Source: Planctomycetota bacterium
GTDB taxonomy: Bacteria; Planctomycetota; PLA2
Length of the DNA stretch: 64,000 bases
Direction: 5' to 3'
NCBI GenBank assembly: GCA_021776785.1
Contig: JAJFFF010000022.1
Coordinates: 1 to 64,000 of the forward strand
Shown here: piece after piece, positions 32,450 to 41,462 of the stretch
Numbering within the stretch: position 1 is the stretch's first letter
Layout: each line of letters opens with the position of its first letter
Notes under the pieces: model-generated
Database searches by the model: none
The model's input: the letters and a program-made list of their open reading frames with translations, nothing else
What the model was told of the DNA's origin: nothing
Translations under genes and position numbers: made by a program

Positions 32450-33154
32450 TTACTTCTTCCAGGACTGCGTGATGTTTTCTCTTAGCCAGCTTGACCACGC
32501 GGCGCCGTTGGTGAATTTTTCGCCGTTGCAGTAGGCCGTGAGCGCGTTTTGGAGCGGCTCTTTGAGAAGGTCTAAGCGGACGCGCTCTTTTGTCGTGCGC
32601 CCTTTGCCCGCGGCTTTGGATTCGGTTTTGACGTAGGTCTGCACGAGGATCTTCGCGACGTTTTTGCGCGTCTTTTCGTCGACGGTGTTGTACGACGCGG
32701 ACCCTTGGATGGCGGCGGCGGCGACCTCGTCGGTTTTGTCGTGCACCATTTTCATGATCGTGGACAAGGCGCGGGTGTCGCCACACGCGCCGAGCGCCTT
32801 GACGATTTCAAGGCGCAGGTCATGGCGCTTGCCCTCCGCCTTGTAGCGTCGATACAACGTCGAAATGCCGCGCCCACCGCCCGCTGCGAGACACGAGCAA
32901 ATGCCGCGATAAAACTCGATCCCCTTCTTGTACTTACGTTCGAACCCGCGATTGAGCGTGCGGACCACACCGACGGCGAGCTTGGCGCTCATCTTCTTCA
33001 TGACCGGCTTGAGCTTGGCCTCGATATCGCTCATGTCATTCGACGACGAAACGACGCGGTGGCGGAACTGAACGATCGCGTCAATCGCAACGCGGTCGGA
33101 GTTCGCCGCCGCAACCGACGTCAACAGGACCAGGGCAACCCATGCACGTGTCAT
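32450..33154 (-). CDS. Exported HEAT-like repeat protein
   Basis: 234 residues with a signal peptide (MTRAWVALVLLTSVAAA) and a helical body containing HEAT-like pairs (DLRLEIVKALGACGDTRALSTIM, DEVAAAAIQGSASYN). Lys/Arg-rich overall. It is the last gene of a minus-strand run, 1 bp after the previous gene's stop, and probably interacts with that gene's product. Function unknown. Confidence 0.7.
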   Translation of the reverse strand: MTRAWVALVLLTSVAAANSDRVAIDAIVQFRHRVVSSSNDMSDIEAKLKPVMKKMSAKLAVGVVRTLNRGFERKYKKGIEFYRGICSCLAAGGGRGISTLYRRYKAEGKRHDLRLEIVKALGACGDTRALSTIMKMVHDKTDEVAAAAIQGSASYNTVDEKTRKNVAKILVQTYVKTESKAAGKGRTTKERVRLDLLKEPLQNALTAYCNGEKFTNGAAWSSWLRENITQSWKK

Positions 33155-33155
33155 C

Positions 33156-34235
33156 TTATTTCTCCGTGTCCGTCGGCGCGGGGAGCAACGAGCGATCGGC
33201 TTCCGGGTGATAGAAAAACCAGCTCCTCCCGAGACCGATCAACGTAATCGTCGACTCCTTTTTGCCCGCCGTTGTATTGAGCTCGAGCTTGGCTTTCGCC
33301 CAGTGGCCGAAAAACGCAATGTCGGTGACCTTAAACGATCGAATCGGCGCGCCGAGGAGGTCGGGCTTGCGCCGCGCCCGTTCAAAAAACCGCGCCAGGG
33401 CATCCTTGGCTCCGTCCGCGTCCCGCAGTAGCGGCGAGTACGAGTTCCAGTAGACCTTGCGGAAGTGATACTCGTTGATTAGGTGACCGGTCGCGCAGCA
33501 TTCATCGCAAGCTGTGCCGTCGGGGTAAGAACCCTTCCCTCGGCAGAGCTTGTGCCGCGCGTGCAGCTTGTTAGGGCGTCGCGATTGAAAGTGCGCACGC
33601 AACGCGGCTTCGATTTGCTTGCGCGCATACTTCTCGTGATCGAGCCCAGTCGCGATGCCCAAGTCGCGGTCCACCGGCGACGCGGGCGGCATGCCGTTCT
33701 CGAAAGCGAGCGTGCCGTTGGTTTCCTCCGCGCGATCGACGGGGTCCCTTTCGGGCGACTCGTTTGTGGGCCTCTTGGGACCTGGCTGCGGATCCGGCTT
33801 GGGCGCCGGTTCCGGGGTCCCGTTGTCGGGTTTATTTTTGTCCGGCGTTTCGGCGGGTTTCTCTTTGTCCGGGGGAGCGGGCTTTTTCAAGCGCGGCTTC
33901 AATCGAAACTCGATTTGAAATCGCATCTTCTGCATGTACCGCGCGGCGACGGAAAGCTGATGGATCACGCCGCCGTGCTCTTCGATATCGAGCGCTTTTT
34001 GCAAGAGCGCGCAGCCGTCGTCCATGATCTTGACGGCTTCCGAAAGCGCGTCGAGTTGCTTCTCGCGCGGAATGCGGTCGAGAATCCAGTCCTTGTAGAC
34101 CGTGGTGCCGCGCTTGATCATCGGCATCGCTTGCGCGACGAGTTTTTGCGCCTTGCGGCTCTTGAGTCCGCCACCGGCGCTCACAAGCCCAGCGCAAAGA
34201 ACTCCCGCGAGAATGATTCCCCAACCCGATTTCAC
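33156..34235 (-). CDS. Exported protein with a DnaJ-like zinc-finger half-motif
   Basis: 359 residues. A signal peptide (to about 20), a helical segment, a Pro/Lys/Asp-rich linker (about 115-165), then a C-terminal domain. Near residue 235 it has CRGKGSYPDGTACDECCATGH, close to the CxxCxGxG repeats of DnaJ zinc fingers but with one Cys changed. The end resembles small alpha/beta (NTF2-like?) folds: FKVTDIAFFGHWAKAKLEL. Sits 4 bp after the P-loop gene and 1 bp before the HEAT gene. No family assigned. Confidence 0.65.
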   Translation of the reverse strand: MKSGWGIILAGVLCAGLVSAGGGLKSRKAQKLVAQAMPMIKRGTTVYKDWILDRIPREKQLDALSEAVKIMDDGCALLQKALDIEEHGGVIHQLSVAARYMQKMRFQIEFRLKPRLKKPAPPDKEKPAETPDKNKPDNGTPEPAPKPDPQPGPKRPTNESPERDPVDRAEETNGTLAFENGMPPASPVDRDLGIATGLDHEKYARKQIEAALRAHFQSRRPNKLHARHKLCRGKGSYPDGTACDECCATGHLINEYHFRKVYWNSYSPLLRDADGAKDALARFFERARRKPDLLGAPIRSFKVTDIAFFGHWAKAKLELNTTAGKKESTITLIGLGRSWFFYHPEADRSLLPAPTDTEK

Positions 34236-34239
34236 GCGC

Positions 34240-34821
34240 TCATCCTAACGGACGGCATGCATCGGCGCAGAACGCGGTTACGCGCGCCACGCGTTCATCG
34301 GTGGAATGCGCGCCTTCGAGGCGCAGAACCGGGCAGGAGAGGCCCGCGAGCCAAGTCTCATGCCGCGCCTGCGATCGGCCTCCCTTGTCACCGGCCTCAT
34401 ACGATCGCGCCCAGTCCAAAAACTCGGCGCTCTCTCTCTCAAACTTCGCGCGATCGGTTCCGGCCACCGCAAAACGGGCCTGCTCGCGCACGCGTAGGCG
34501 CTCTACGCGAACGGCCGGCGGGACGTACAGGTAAACGACGAGATCAAACAGCGCCGGGATCGCCTCGCTCCATCCGTCGAGCGAACCCGATTCGATCCAC
34601 GCGTCATGCGCCGACAGGTCAGCCAACAACATCGCGTCGCGTTCGCGGGGAGCGCGCTTCACGCGATACGGCCACGAATCGGTCCAGAAGTAGAAATCGC
34701 TGTCGAACCGCGGCACGCCGAACGCGCGCGCAAGCGCCCATCCCAGCGTTGTTGTGCCGGCGCCCGAGGGGCCGGTCACGTGAATGCGTTGGATGCGTTT
34801 TACCGAAGCGGAACGTTCCAC
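34240..34821 (-). CDS. P-loop nucleotide kinase (adenylate-kinase-like)
   Basis: 193 residues with a Walker A GPSGAGTTTL near the N-terminus and FDSDFYFWTD where adenylate-kinase-like enzymes place the acceptor loop. An Arg-rich LID-like helix (VERLRVREQARF) follows. Such proteins phosphorylate small metabolites or nucleotides; the substrate is unknown. Its start lies 22 bp inside the end of the upstream protease gene, so translation is probably coupled. Confidence 0.8.
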   Translation of the reverse strand: MERSASVKRIQRIHVTGPSGAGTTTLGWALARAFGVPRFDSDFYFWTDSWPYRVKRAPRERDAMLLADLSAHDAWIESGSLDGWSEAIPALFDLVVYLYVPPAVRVERLRVREQARFAVAGTDRAKFERESAEFLDWARSYEAGDKGGRSQARHETWLAGLSCPVLRLEGAHSTDERVARVTAFCADACRPLG

Positions 34822-35555
34822 TGCGCCAGTCTACGACGCAGGTACTCCGCAAGCACGGCGCGGGAGCGCGTCGGACTTCGTTCGTTGATGATGCCGATGA
34901 CATCGCCGCGCGCGTCGAGCACCGGACTGCCGCTCGACCCCTTGGTGACGATCGCGTCACTTTCGAGGTATCCCTTCGCGACGCCGGTGGGATCTGGCAA
35001 CGCCAACCGCAACACGGTGCCGACGATCTCGGTGCGTTCGCCGCCGCCCGGATGGCCGATCACGCGCACCGACTCGCCGGGGCGGGGCAGCGACTGGCGC
35101 AACGTGAGGTACGGCATGGCGCGGGGCGCCCCGCGGATGCGAAGTACGGCCAGGTCGCCGCCCGCATCGAACCCGACGACCTGGGCGAAGTAGAGCGTCT
35201 CGCCCTGCTCGACCGTGATGTACTCGTCATCCAATCCGCGCGACGCGACCACGTGATGGTTGGTGACCACGTACCCGTCCGCGCTCACCAAAAAACCGCT
35301 GCCGCGACTCTCCGAGAGCTCCAGTGCGCGCGGCGAAAGCAGTTTCTGGCCGTGATGGCGCACGCGCACGATCGCGGTCTCCGGCAGGCCGGCGCGGAGG
35401 GACGCGCCATCGTCGGTGTCCCCGACGGACGCGCGACTTCGCCGTTCGGGCGCGCCGCGGCCGGTCGGTGTGGCGCAGCCCAACCCAAAAAGGATCGCGA
35501 AAGCGCCACACACCATGAAGGGACTCGCCCTCCGACGTTGTAGGATGCGCGCCAT
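34800..35555 (-). CDS. Trypsin-like (S1C) serine protease, lipoprotein-like
   Basis: About 251 residues. The catalytic triad is clear: His in VTNHHVV, Asp in GGDLAVLRI, Ser in KGSSGSPV. There is no PDZ domain, unlike the HtrA-type protease at 9580. The N-terminus MARILQRRR followed by a hydrophobic stretch ending GLGC suggests a lipoprotein signal with a non-ideal lipobox. An alternative ATG at 35516 would lose the basic n-region. The chosen ATG shares a CCATGG with the start of the divergent Tricorn gene. Confidence 0.8.
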   Translation of the reverse strand: MARILQRRRASPFMVCGAFAILFGLGCATPTGRGAPERRSRASVGDTDDGASLRAGLPETAIVRVRHHGQKLLSPRALELSESRGSGFLVSADGYVVTNHHVVASRGLDDEYITVEQGETLYFAQVVGFDAGGDLAVLRIRGAPRAMPYLTLRQSLPRPGESVRVIGHPGGGERTEIVGTVLRLALPDPTGVAKGYLESDAIVTKGSSGSPVLDARGDVIGIINERSPTRSRAVLAEYLRRRLAQWNVPLR

Positions 35556-38500
35556 GGGCCGTGCCATTCTCCTCACTCTAGTTCTACTAACGACAGTCGC
35601 CGCCGAAGAGGCGCGTTGGATTCGCTATCCGGCCATTTCGCCGGACGGTCAATTGGTCGCGTTCAGCTATCGCGGCGACATCTGGGTTGCAAGCACGAAA
35701 GGGGGCTCGGCGCGCGCCGTCACCTCGCATGTCGGGCACGAGACCCAGCCGATTTGGACGCCGGACGGGAAACGCTTGGTGTTTCGTTCGGAGCGCCACG
35801 GCAACTTCGACCTGTTTCACGTCTCGGTGGACGGTGGGGACGAGGTGCGCATCACGCACCATTCGGCCGAAGACCGTCCGTGCTACGTGACCCCGGACGG
35901 CAAATCCGTTGTGTTTTCGTCGCGACGGTTAGACGCGCCGCGCGCGGCACTCGCGAGCCCACGCCCGAGCGAGCTGTACCGCATTTCGTTAACCGGCGGT
36001 CAACCGCGCCAAGTCTTGACGACGCCCGCCCTCAACGCGCAGCTCTCGCGCGACGGAGCACGGATTGCGTACGAAGATCGCCCGGGTCTTGAGCACGAGT
36101 GGCGCAAACACCACGTGTCGTCGGCGGCACGCGATGTTTGGACGTTTGAGGTGCAGTCGGGCAAGCACACCAAGCGCACGACGAACTTTCGCGGCGAAGA
36201 TCGCAACCCGGTATGGGCCGCGAACAACGGCCTCTATTTCCTGAGCGAGCGCGCCGGCAGCTTCAACGTGTTTTATAGCGACGGGAAGGCCGCACCGCGC
36301 GCCGTCACCGCGCACACCACGCACCCCGTTCGTTTCCTGTCGATCGCCAAAGACGACACGCTGGCCTACGCCTACGACGGTTCGGTGTGGGTCAAGCGCA
36401 AAGATGGTGAGCCGCAGCGGTTGTCCATCGACGTCGCCGCGGGTCCGCGTTCCAATGCACGCCGCGTCGAGTCGTTTCGCGAAGGCGCGACCGAGATGCG
36501 CGTCTCGCCGGACGAGAAAGAGGTCGCGTTCATCGTTCGCGGCGAGGTTTTTGTCGCTTCGGTCAAGCACGGCACGACCAAGCGCGTCACCAAGACGCCG
36601 CAACAGGAGCGCAACCTTTCGTGGGCGCCCGATGGCCGCACGCTGTACTTCGCAGCCGAGCGACGCCACTCGTGGGACCTGTATTCGGTCACGATTCGCC
36701 GCAAGGAGGAGTCGCACTTTTTTTTGGCGACGGTGCTCGACGAGGCGGTCGTGCTCGCGACGGCGGCGGAGGAGTTTCAGCCCGAAGTCGCGCCGGACGG
36801 CAAGTCGATCGCGTACGTTCACAACCGCGACGAGATCCGGCTCCTGGATCTGGCCACCAAGAAGACGCAGGTTCTCGTGCCCGCGGCGCGCAACTACTCG
36901 TACGCCGATGGCGATATCGATTTTCGTTGGTCGCCCGACGGTCGCTGGCTCGCGCACACGCTTCTAAACGACGGCGCGTGGGCGGAAGGCGTCGGCGTCA
37001 CGTCGATCGAAACGCGCGAAACCGTCAACATGACCCGCAGCGGCTATTGGTGCGGCTACGGTCGCTGGAGTCCGGATGGGGCGTTTTTGGCGTACGTGTC
37101 CAACCGGTTCGGGCGGCGCAGCCACGGCAGCTGGGGCAGCGACGGCGACATCCTTGCCATTGACCTTACGCAAAAGGCCCATGATCGCGCGAAGCTCTCG
37201 GAGGAAGAGTTCGAGTTGCTCAAAGACAGCGAGGACGACGGCGACGAGAACGAAGAAGCCGACAAAAAGGGCGACGACGAAGAGGCGCCCAAGAAACGTC
37301 GCGGTAAGAAGGACCAGAAAAAGAAGAAGATCGAGCCGATCGAGATCGAGTTCGACAACCGCGATGAACGCGGACGCCGGTTGACGTTGCACTCGGCCGA
37401 TCTCGGTTCGTTCGCGATCGCGCCGGACGGTGAGTCGATTGTGTACTGGGCGCGCGTCGGTGAAAAGTGGGACGTCTGGATCCACGAGATCCGCAAGCGC
37501 GAAACGCGCAAGCTCGTCGGTGTCGGCGGTAGCAACCAAGGCGACGTCGTGTTCAGCGAAGACGGCGACAAGGTGTTTCTCCGCTTCCCGAACGGTACGC
37601 TCGGTACGGCGGCCGTGCGTGGTGGTGGCGGCGGCAGTGGCCGACGCGGCAGCGCGCGCGGCGGTTCCGGCGGAGGGGATCGCGAGACCATCAAGTTCCA
37701 AGCCGAGATGGAGATCGACGGCCCCGCGGAGCGGCGCTACATGCTGGAGCACTGCTGGCGTCAGTCCAAGACAAAGTTTTATCGCGCCGACATGCACGGC
37801 GTGGACTGGGCGGCGATGAAAGCGCACTACGCGCAGTATCTCGATCACATCGTGGACAACCACGAGTTCGCCACGTTGCTCAGCGAGATGGTCGGCGAAC
37901 TCAACGCGTCCCACACGGGATCGCGCTATCGCATCCCGCAAGACGGCGCCGACCAAACGGCGTCGCTGGGCCTGCTGTACGAGATCAACAACGAGGACGG
38001 TCTGCGCGTCGCGGAGGTTTTGGAGCGCGGTCCGTTCGATCGCGCCGGCAGCCATCTGGCGGCGGGTTGTTTGATCACGCACATCGACGGTGTCGAGATC
38101 GTCGAGGGCGTGAACCCGCATGCGCTTTTGAACCGCAAGGCCGGGAAGCGTGTTCTGGTCGCGGGCGTCGAAGCCGAGGGCGCAGAGTTTTCCGAAGTCG
38201 TGCGGCCGATCGCACTCCGTGCGGAGTACGACTTGCTCTACCGCCGATTCCTCAAGCGCAGCGAGGCATGGGTCACCGAATGGTCGAAAGGGACGCTCGG
38301 CTACGTCCACATCCGCGGCATGAACGACGCGAGTTTTCGCGATCTGTTTCACCGCGTGTTGGGACGTATGGGCAACAAGAAGGGGTTGGTCATCGACACG
38401 CGCTTCAACGGCGGCGGATGGTTACACGACGACCTCGTGAAGTTCTTGGGCGCCAAGCGTTATTCAACCTATCAACCGCGCGGCAAAGAAGCCGGCGCGC

Positions 38501-38853
38501 TTGGCGGCGACCCGAGCTTTCGCTGGACCAAACCGGTCATCGTCGTGCAAAGCCAGGCCAACTACTCCGACGCGCACATCTTTCCTTACGCGTTTAAGAC
38601 GCTCAAGATCGGCAAGCTCGTCGGGACACCGGTGGCGGGCACGGGCACGGCGGTTTGGTGGGAGCGCCTGATCGACCGTTCGTTGCACTACGGCATTCCG
38701 CAAGTCGGCGTGCGCGACGGCAACAACAACTACTTAGAAAATCTCGAGCTCCAACCGGACATCGAGGTCTACAACGATCCGAACGCGCGCGCCGCGGGCC
38801 TCGATAAGCAGCTCAAGCGCGCCGTCGACGAGTTGCTCAAGGAGCAAAAGTAA
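35554..38853 (+). CDS. Tricorn-type S41 protease
   Basis: An exported protein of about 1100 residues (signal MGRAILLTLVLLTTVAA). Residues 25-650 are WD40/PD40 propeller repeats (AISPDGQLVAFSYRGDIWV, IWTPDGKRLVFRS). An acidic then Lys/Arg-rich insert lies at about 549-594, and a Gly/Arg-rich linker near 690-712. The catalytic part has MHGVDW (His), a PDZ at about 800-870 and the S41 core with RFNGGGWLHDDLV and the nucleophile Ser in YSDAHIFPY. Tricorn homologues trim peptides; here an envelope role is likely because of the signal peptide. An alternative ATG lies at 35545. Confidence 0.9.
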   Translation: MGRAILLTLVLLTTVAAEEARWIRYPAISPDGQLVAFSYRGDIWVASTKGGSARAVTSHVGHETQPIWTPDGKRLVFRSERHGNFDLFHVSVDGGDEVRITHHSAEDRPCYVTPDGKSVVFSSRRLDAPRAALASPRPSELYRISLTGGQPRQVLTTPALNAQLSRDGARIAYEDRPGLEHEWRKHHVSSAARDVWTFEVQSGKHTKRTTNFRGEDRNPVWAANNGLYFLSERAGSFNVFYSDGKAAPRAVTAHTTHPVRFLSIAKDDTLAYAYDGSVWVKRKDGEPQRLSIDVAAGPRSNARRVESFREGATEMRVSPDEKEVAFIVRGEVFVASVKHGTTKRVTKTPQQERNLSWAPDGRTLYFAAERRHSWDLYSVTIRRKEESHFFLATVLDEAVVLATAAEEFQPEVAPDGKSIAYVHNRDEIRLLDLATKKTQVLVPAARNYSYADGDIDFRWSPDGRWLAHTLLNDGAWAEGVGVTSIETRETVNMTRSGYWCGYGRWSPDGAFLAYVSNRFGRRSHGSWGSDGDILAIDLTQKAHDRAKLSEEEFELLKDSEDDGDENEEADKKGDDEEAPKKRRGKKDQKKKKIEPIEIEFDNRDERGRRLTLHSADLGSFAIAPDGESIVYWARVGEKWDVWIHEIRKRETRKLVGVGGSNQGDVVFSEDGDKVFLRFPNGTLGTAAVRGGGGGSGRRGSARGGSGGGDRETIKFQAEMEIDGPAERRYMLEHCWRQSKTKFYRADMHGVDWAAMKAHYAQYLDHIVDNHEFATLLSEMVGELNASHTGSRYRIPQDGADQTASLGLLYEINNEDGLRVAEVLERGPFDRAGSHLAAGCLITHIDGVEIVEGVNPHALLNRKAGKRVLVAGVEAEGAEFSEVVRPIALRAEYDLLYRRFLKRSEAWVTEWSKGTLGYVHIRGMNDASFRDLFHRVLGRMGNKKGLVIDTRFNGGGWLHDDLVKFLGAKRYSTYQPRGKEAGALGGDPSFRWTKPVIVVQSQANYSDAHIFPYAFKTLKIGKLVGTPVAGTGTAVWWERLIDRSLHYGIPQVGVRDGNNNYLENLELQPDIEVYNDPNARAAGLDKQLKRAVDELLKEQK

Positions 38854-39422
38854 TGGCCAATGTACTCGCGTTCGCCGGCAGCCTTCGCCGCGATTCTTGG
38901 AACAAAAAACTTGTGCGCGCTGCGGCGGCGGGGGCGACCAACGCGGGCGCCAACGTCACCCTTATCGACGTAGCTGACTACCCGTTGCCGGTGTATGACG
39001 GCGACCTCGAAGCGAGCGACGGTTTGCCTGAAAACGCCAAGAAGCTCAAAGCGCTGTTTGGTCAAAACGATGCGCTGTTGATCGCATCCCCGGAGTACAA
39101 CGCGTCGATCACGGCGGCGCTCAAAAATGCAATCGACTGGGTGTCGCGTCCGGACGGTGACGAGCCCCCGCTCGCCAGCTTTGCCGGCAAAACCGCAGCG
39201 CTGATCGCCACGTCACCGGGCGGGCTCGGCGGGTTACGCGGTCTCGTGCATGCGCGCGCCATCCTGAGTTCGATTCGCGTGCTCGTGATCCCCGATCAGA
39301 TCGCGGTTGCCAAAGCCCACGAAGCATTCGACGAAAGCGGGCAGCTCAAAGACGCGAAGATGCGCGCCCGCGTCGAAGCGATCGGTGCGGCTCTCGCCGC
39401 GACCGCGCAAAAACTGAGTTAG
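38853..39422 (+). CDS. NADPH-dependent FMN reductase (chromate reductase-like)
   Basis: 189 residues, flavodoxin-like. AGSLRRDSWNKKL is the FMN phosphate loop, and SPEYNASITAALKNAIDWVSRP is the signature of the YieF/ArsH-type NADPH:FMN reductases. It should reduce quinones, flavins or metals at the expense of NAD(P)H. Its ATG overlaps the Tricorn stop (TAATG), so it is co-transcribed with that protease, an unusual pairing. Confidence 0.9.
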   Translation: MANVLAFAGSLRRDSWNKKLVRAAAAGATNAGANVTLIDVADYPLPVYDGDLEASDGLPENAKKLKALFGQNDALLIASPEYNASITAALKNAIDWVSRPDGDEPPLASFAGKTAALIATSPGGLGGLRGLVHARAILSSIRVLVIPDQIAVAKAHEAFDESGQLKDAKMRARVEAIGAALAATAQKLS

Positions 39423-39443
39423 CGCAGGACATTCCGCGCTACG

Positions 39444-41414
39444 ATGCCTTCGATGGCGCGCCTTGGAATCGGAATCGTGTTGGCGCTTCTAGGCGTGGCG
39501 TTTTGGTCGGCGCGTCCCGGCGATAGGGAGCGCCAGCGATCGGACGTGAGTAACACGAGCGCGCCGCCGACCGTGCGGCCCAGCGTCGAGCGCGAGCCCT
39601 ACGATCCACTGCGCACGTATGCGACCGACGAGATTCGACAGCTGGTTGCCGATCTCAAAGGCAACTCCGACACGCGGCGCCGTCTCGCTCTGTTGCGACT
39701 CGTCGAGCTCGGACCCGAAGCCAAGTCCGCACTTGCTGACCTCGTAGAGAGCCTGGATCAAAAAAAAGGCGGCAAGTTTCGTCACGTGCGCGTGGAACTG
39801 GTAGCCGCGATCGTCGCGATCGGCCCCGCAGCCCACGATGCCGTTCGCGAGTTGCTCTCCAAAGTCCACTACCGGGCGCGAAGAGGCGCGCTTTCGATCA
39901 TCGAGCAGTGGGGACCTTCTGCTCCGGAGTTCGCGCCGTTGCTCTTCACCCTTGCAAAGCAAGAGCATGACGACTACACGGCCAGTTTGATCGGACGCGC
40001 CCTCGGTGCTCTTGGCGAGACGACGCGGCCTGATTTCGTGAAATGGTTCTCGTCCGACGCTTGGAGCTCGAGTCTCGCAATCGGATATCTCGCGGTTCAG
40101 GGCAAGCCGGCGGTGCGGGAACTGCGTCCCTTCTTGAGCGACACGAGAGGGCGTTGGCGGGTCGGGCACGCACTCGCAGAAAACCACAACGTGGTTGCAA
40201 TCGAAGATGAGGTGTTTCAGACGATTCGGCGGATGGGAGACCAGACACCGCTCGCGATTATGGAGTTCCTATTCTTCACAACGAAGCCGCCTGAAGATCT
40301 AGCGCCGCTTGCGGCGCTCTATGTCCAGGGTCCCACGCGCAATTCGATCATTGGGGACCGCGGCAATCGCACCGTGCTGCTGGGAAGATTCGGCGAGTCC
40401 GGGAAGCGGGAGCTCATAACGATCCTGCGGTCCGACAGCAACGCGGATCGCGCCGCGAGAACGCTCGTTTCGGCGTTCGGAGCGCGCGACGAAGTAGCGG
40501 CGCGATATGCCGACAAGATGCTCGCAAACCCAAACCACAAACACAGCGCGATGGACTTGCGCTTGCTCATGGAACTCGATGCGTTCACGCCGCGACTGAC
40601 CCAGATGTTGGGCGACGAGATGATGAAACCGCGCAACATCTGGAGGGGTGATTTGTGGCGTTTCCTTTATCGGAACGATCCCGACTACGCAAAGCGCCGG
40701 CTCATAGCGTTTCTCGACGACCCCCACACATCCCAGCACGAGATCAAACGATGGTCCTGGTTGATCGAAGCGCGCGACGAGGAGATTGCCAGTGCTGTGA
40801 AACGTCGGTTGCCGGGCGATCGTGCCATCGTGGATGTCGAGCAGGACGTCGCGATGGTTACGAAGATGATTCGAAGGGGACGATTCGACGCCGCCGACTC
40901 GGTCGAAGCTCTTGGGGCGCACGGCGCGTTGCTTGTTCCCGTCATTCGAGAAGTCCTGCGGGAACCGAATTCCCGACACTCATACACAAGGATCGCGATG
41001 TTCCGGTCGGTCGCTGCGATCGGATTTGCGGCGCACGCCGCGGCACCCGACATTGAGCCGTACCTTACGGACGTCGGTGGCCCCACCCGCGGGTACGCAC
41101 ACGTGGCGATGTTTCGAGTGACCGGCGTGCAAAAGTACATGCGCGACGCAGCGCGGGATCTGAATTCGACGGTGCGCTACCTGATTTACAAAGATCTAGG
41201 GACAACCGGATCTTGGGCTGTCCCGCTTCTACTCCAGGGTACGCGCGATACCAATCTGAGAAACGCGCGCGTCGCGATGGCGGCACTCAAGAGCCTCGGA
41301 GTCGAGGGGCGCGAAGCAATCCCGGAACTCCGTCGCCTGATCGCTAACGATGATGCGAACGAATCGCTGCGCATCGGTGCCCGTAACGCATTAACGGCGA
41401 TCGAAGCCAGGTAG
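39444..41414 (+). CDS. Large HEAT-repeat protein with N-terminal anchor
   Basis: 656 residues. A hydrophobic helix near residues 8-22 (GIGIVLALLGVAF) followed by a polar linker, then HEAT-like repeats throughout (RRLALLRLVELGPEAKSALADL, VELVAAIVAIGPAAHDAV and, at the end, VAMAALKSLGVEGREAIPELR). It probably forms an extracytoplasmic solenoid. ATG at 39444 or 39453 both fit. Codon use in 40000-41400 looks slightly less GC-biased than its neighbours. Third HEAT-type protein in the window. Confidence 0.8.
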   Translation: MPSMARLGIGIVLALLGVAFWSARPGDRERQRSDVSNTSAPPTVRPSVEREPYDPLRTYATDEIRQLVADLKGNSDTRRRLALLRLVELGPEAKSALADLVESLDQKKGGKFRHVRVELVAAIVAIGPAAHDAVRELLSKVHYRARRGALSIIEQWGPSAPEFAPLLFTLAKQEHDDYTASLIGRALGALGETTRPDFVKWFSSDAWSSSLAIGYLAVQGKPAVRELRPFLSDTRGRWRVGHALAENHNVVAIEDEVFQTIRRMGDQTPLAIMEFLFFTTKPPEDLAPLAALYVQGPTRNSIIGDRGNRTVLLGRFGESGKRELITILRSDSNADRAARTLVSAFGARDEVAARYADKMLANPNHKHSAMDLRLLMELDAFTPRLTQMLGDEMMKPRNIWRGDLWRFLYRNDPDYAKRRLIAFLDDPHTSQHEIKRWSWLIEARDEEIASAVKRRLPGDRAIVDVEQDVAMVTKMIRRGRFDAADSVEALGAHGALLVPVIREVLREPNSRHSYTRIAMFRSVAAIGFAAHAAAPDIEPYLTDVGGPTRGYAHVAMFRVTGVQKYMRDAARDLNSTVRYLIYKDLGTTGSWAVPLLLQGTRDTNLRNARVAMAALKSLGVEGREAIPELRRLIANDDANESLRIGARNALTAIEAR

Positions 41415-41462
41415 GCCTCGACCGCCGCTTATGAGTAGTCGTGGATGAGGGCGTAAGAGCGC

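Noticed and set aside
33483-35543. A 686-codon plus-strand open frame
   Set aside because: It lies antisense to four well-supported minus-strand genes (protease, kinase, Cys-motif and HEAT proteins), and its translation is Arg-rich low-complexity sequence typical of a GC-rich shadow frame.
36964-38352. A 462-codon minus-strand open frame
   Set aside because: Antisense to the catalytic half of the Tricorn homologue; the protein is repetitive in Val, Asp and Arg with no domain.
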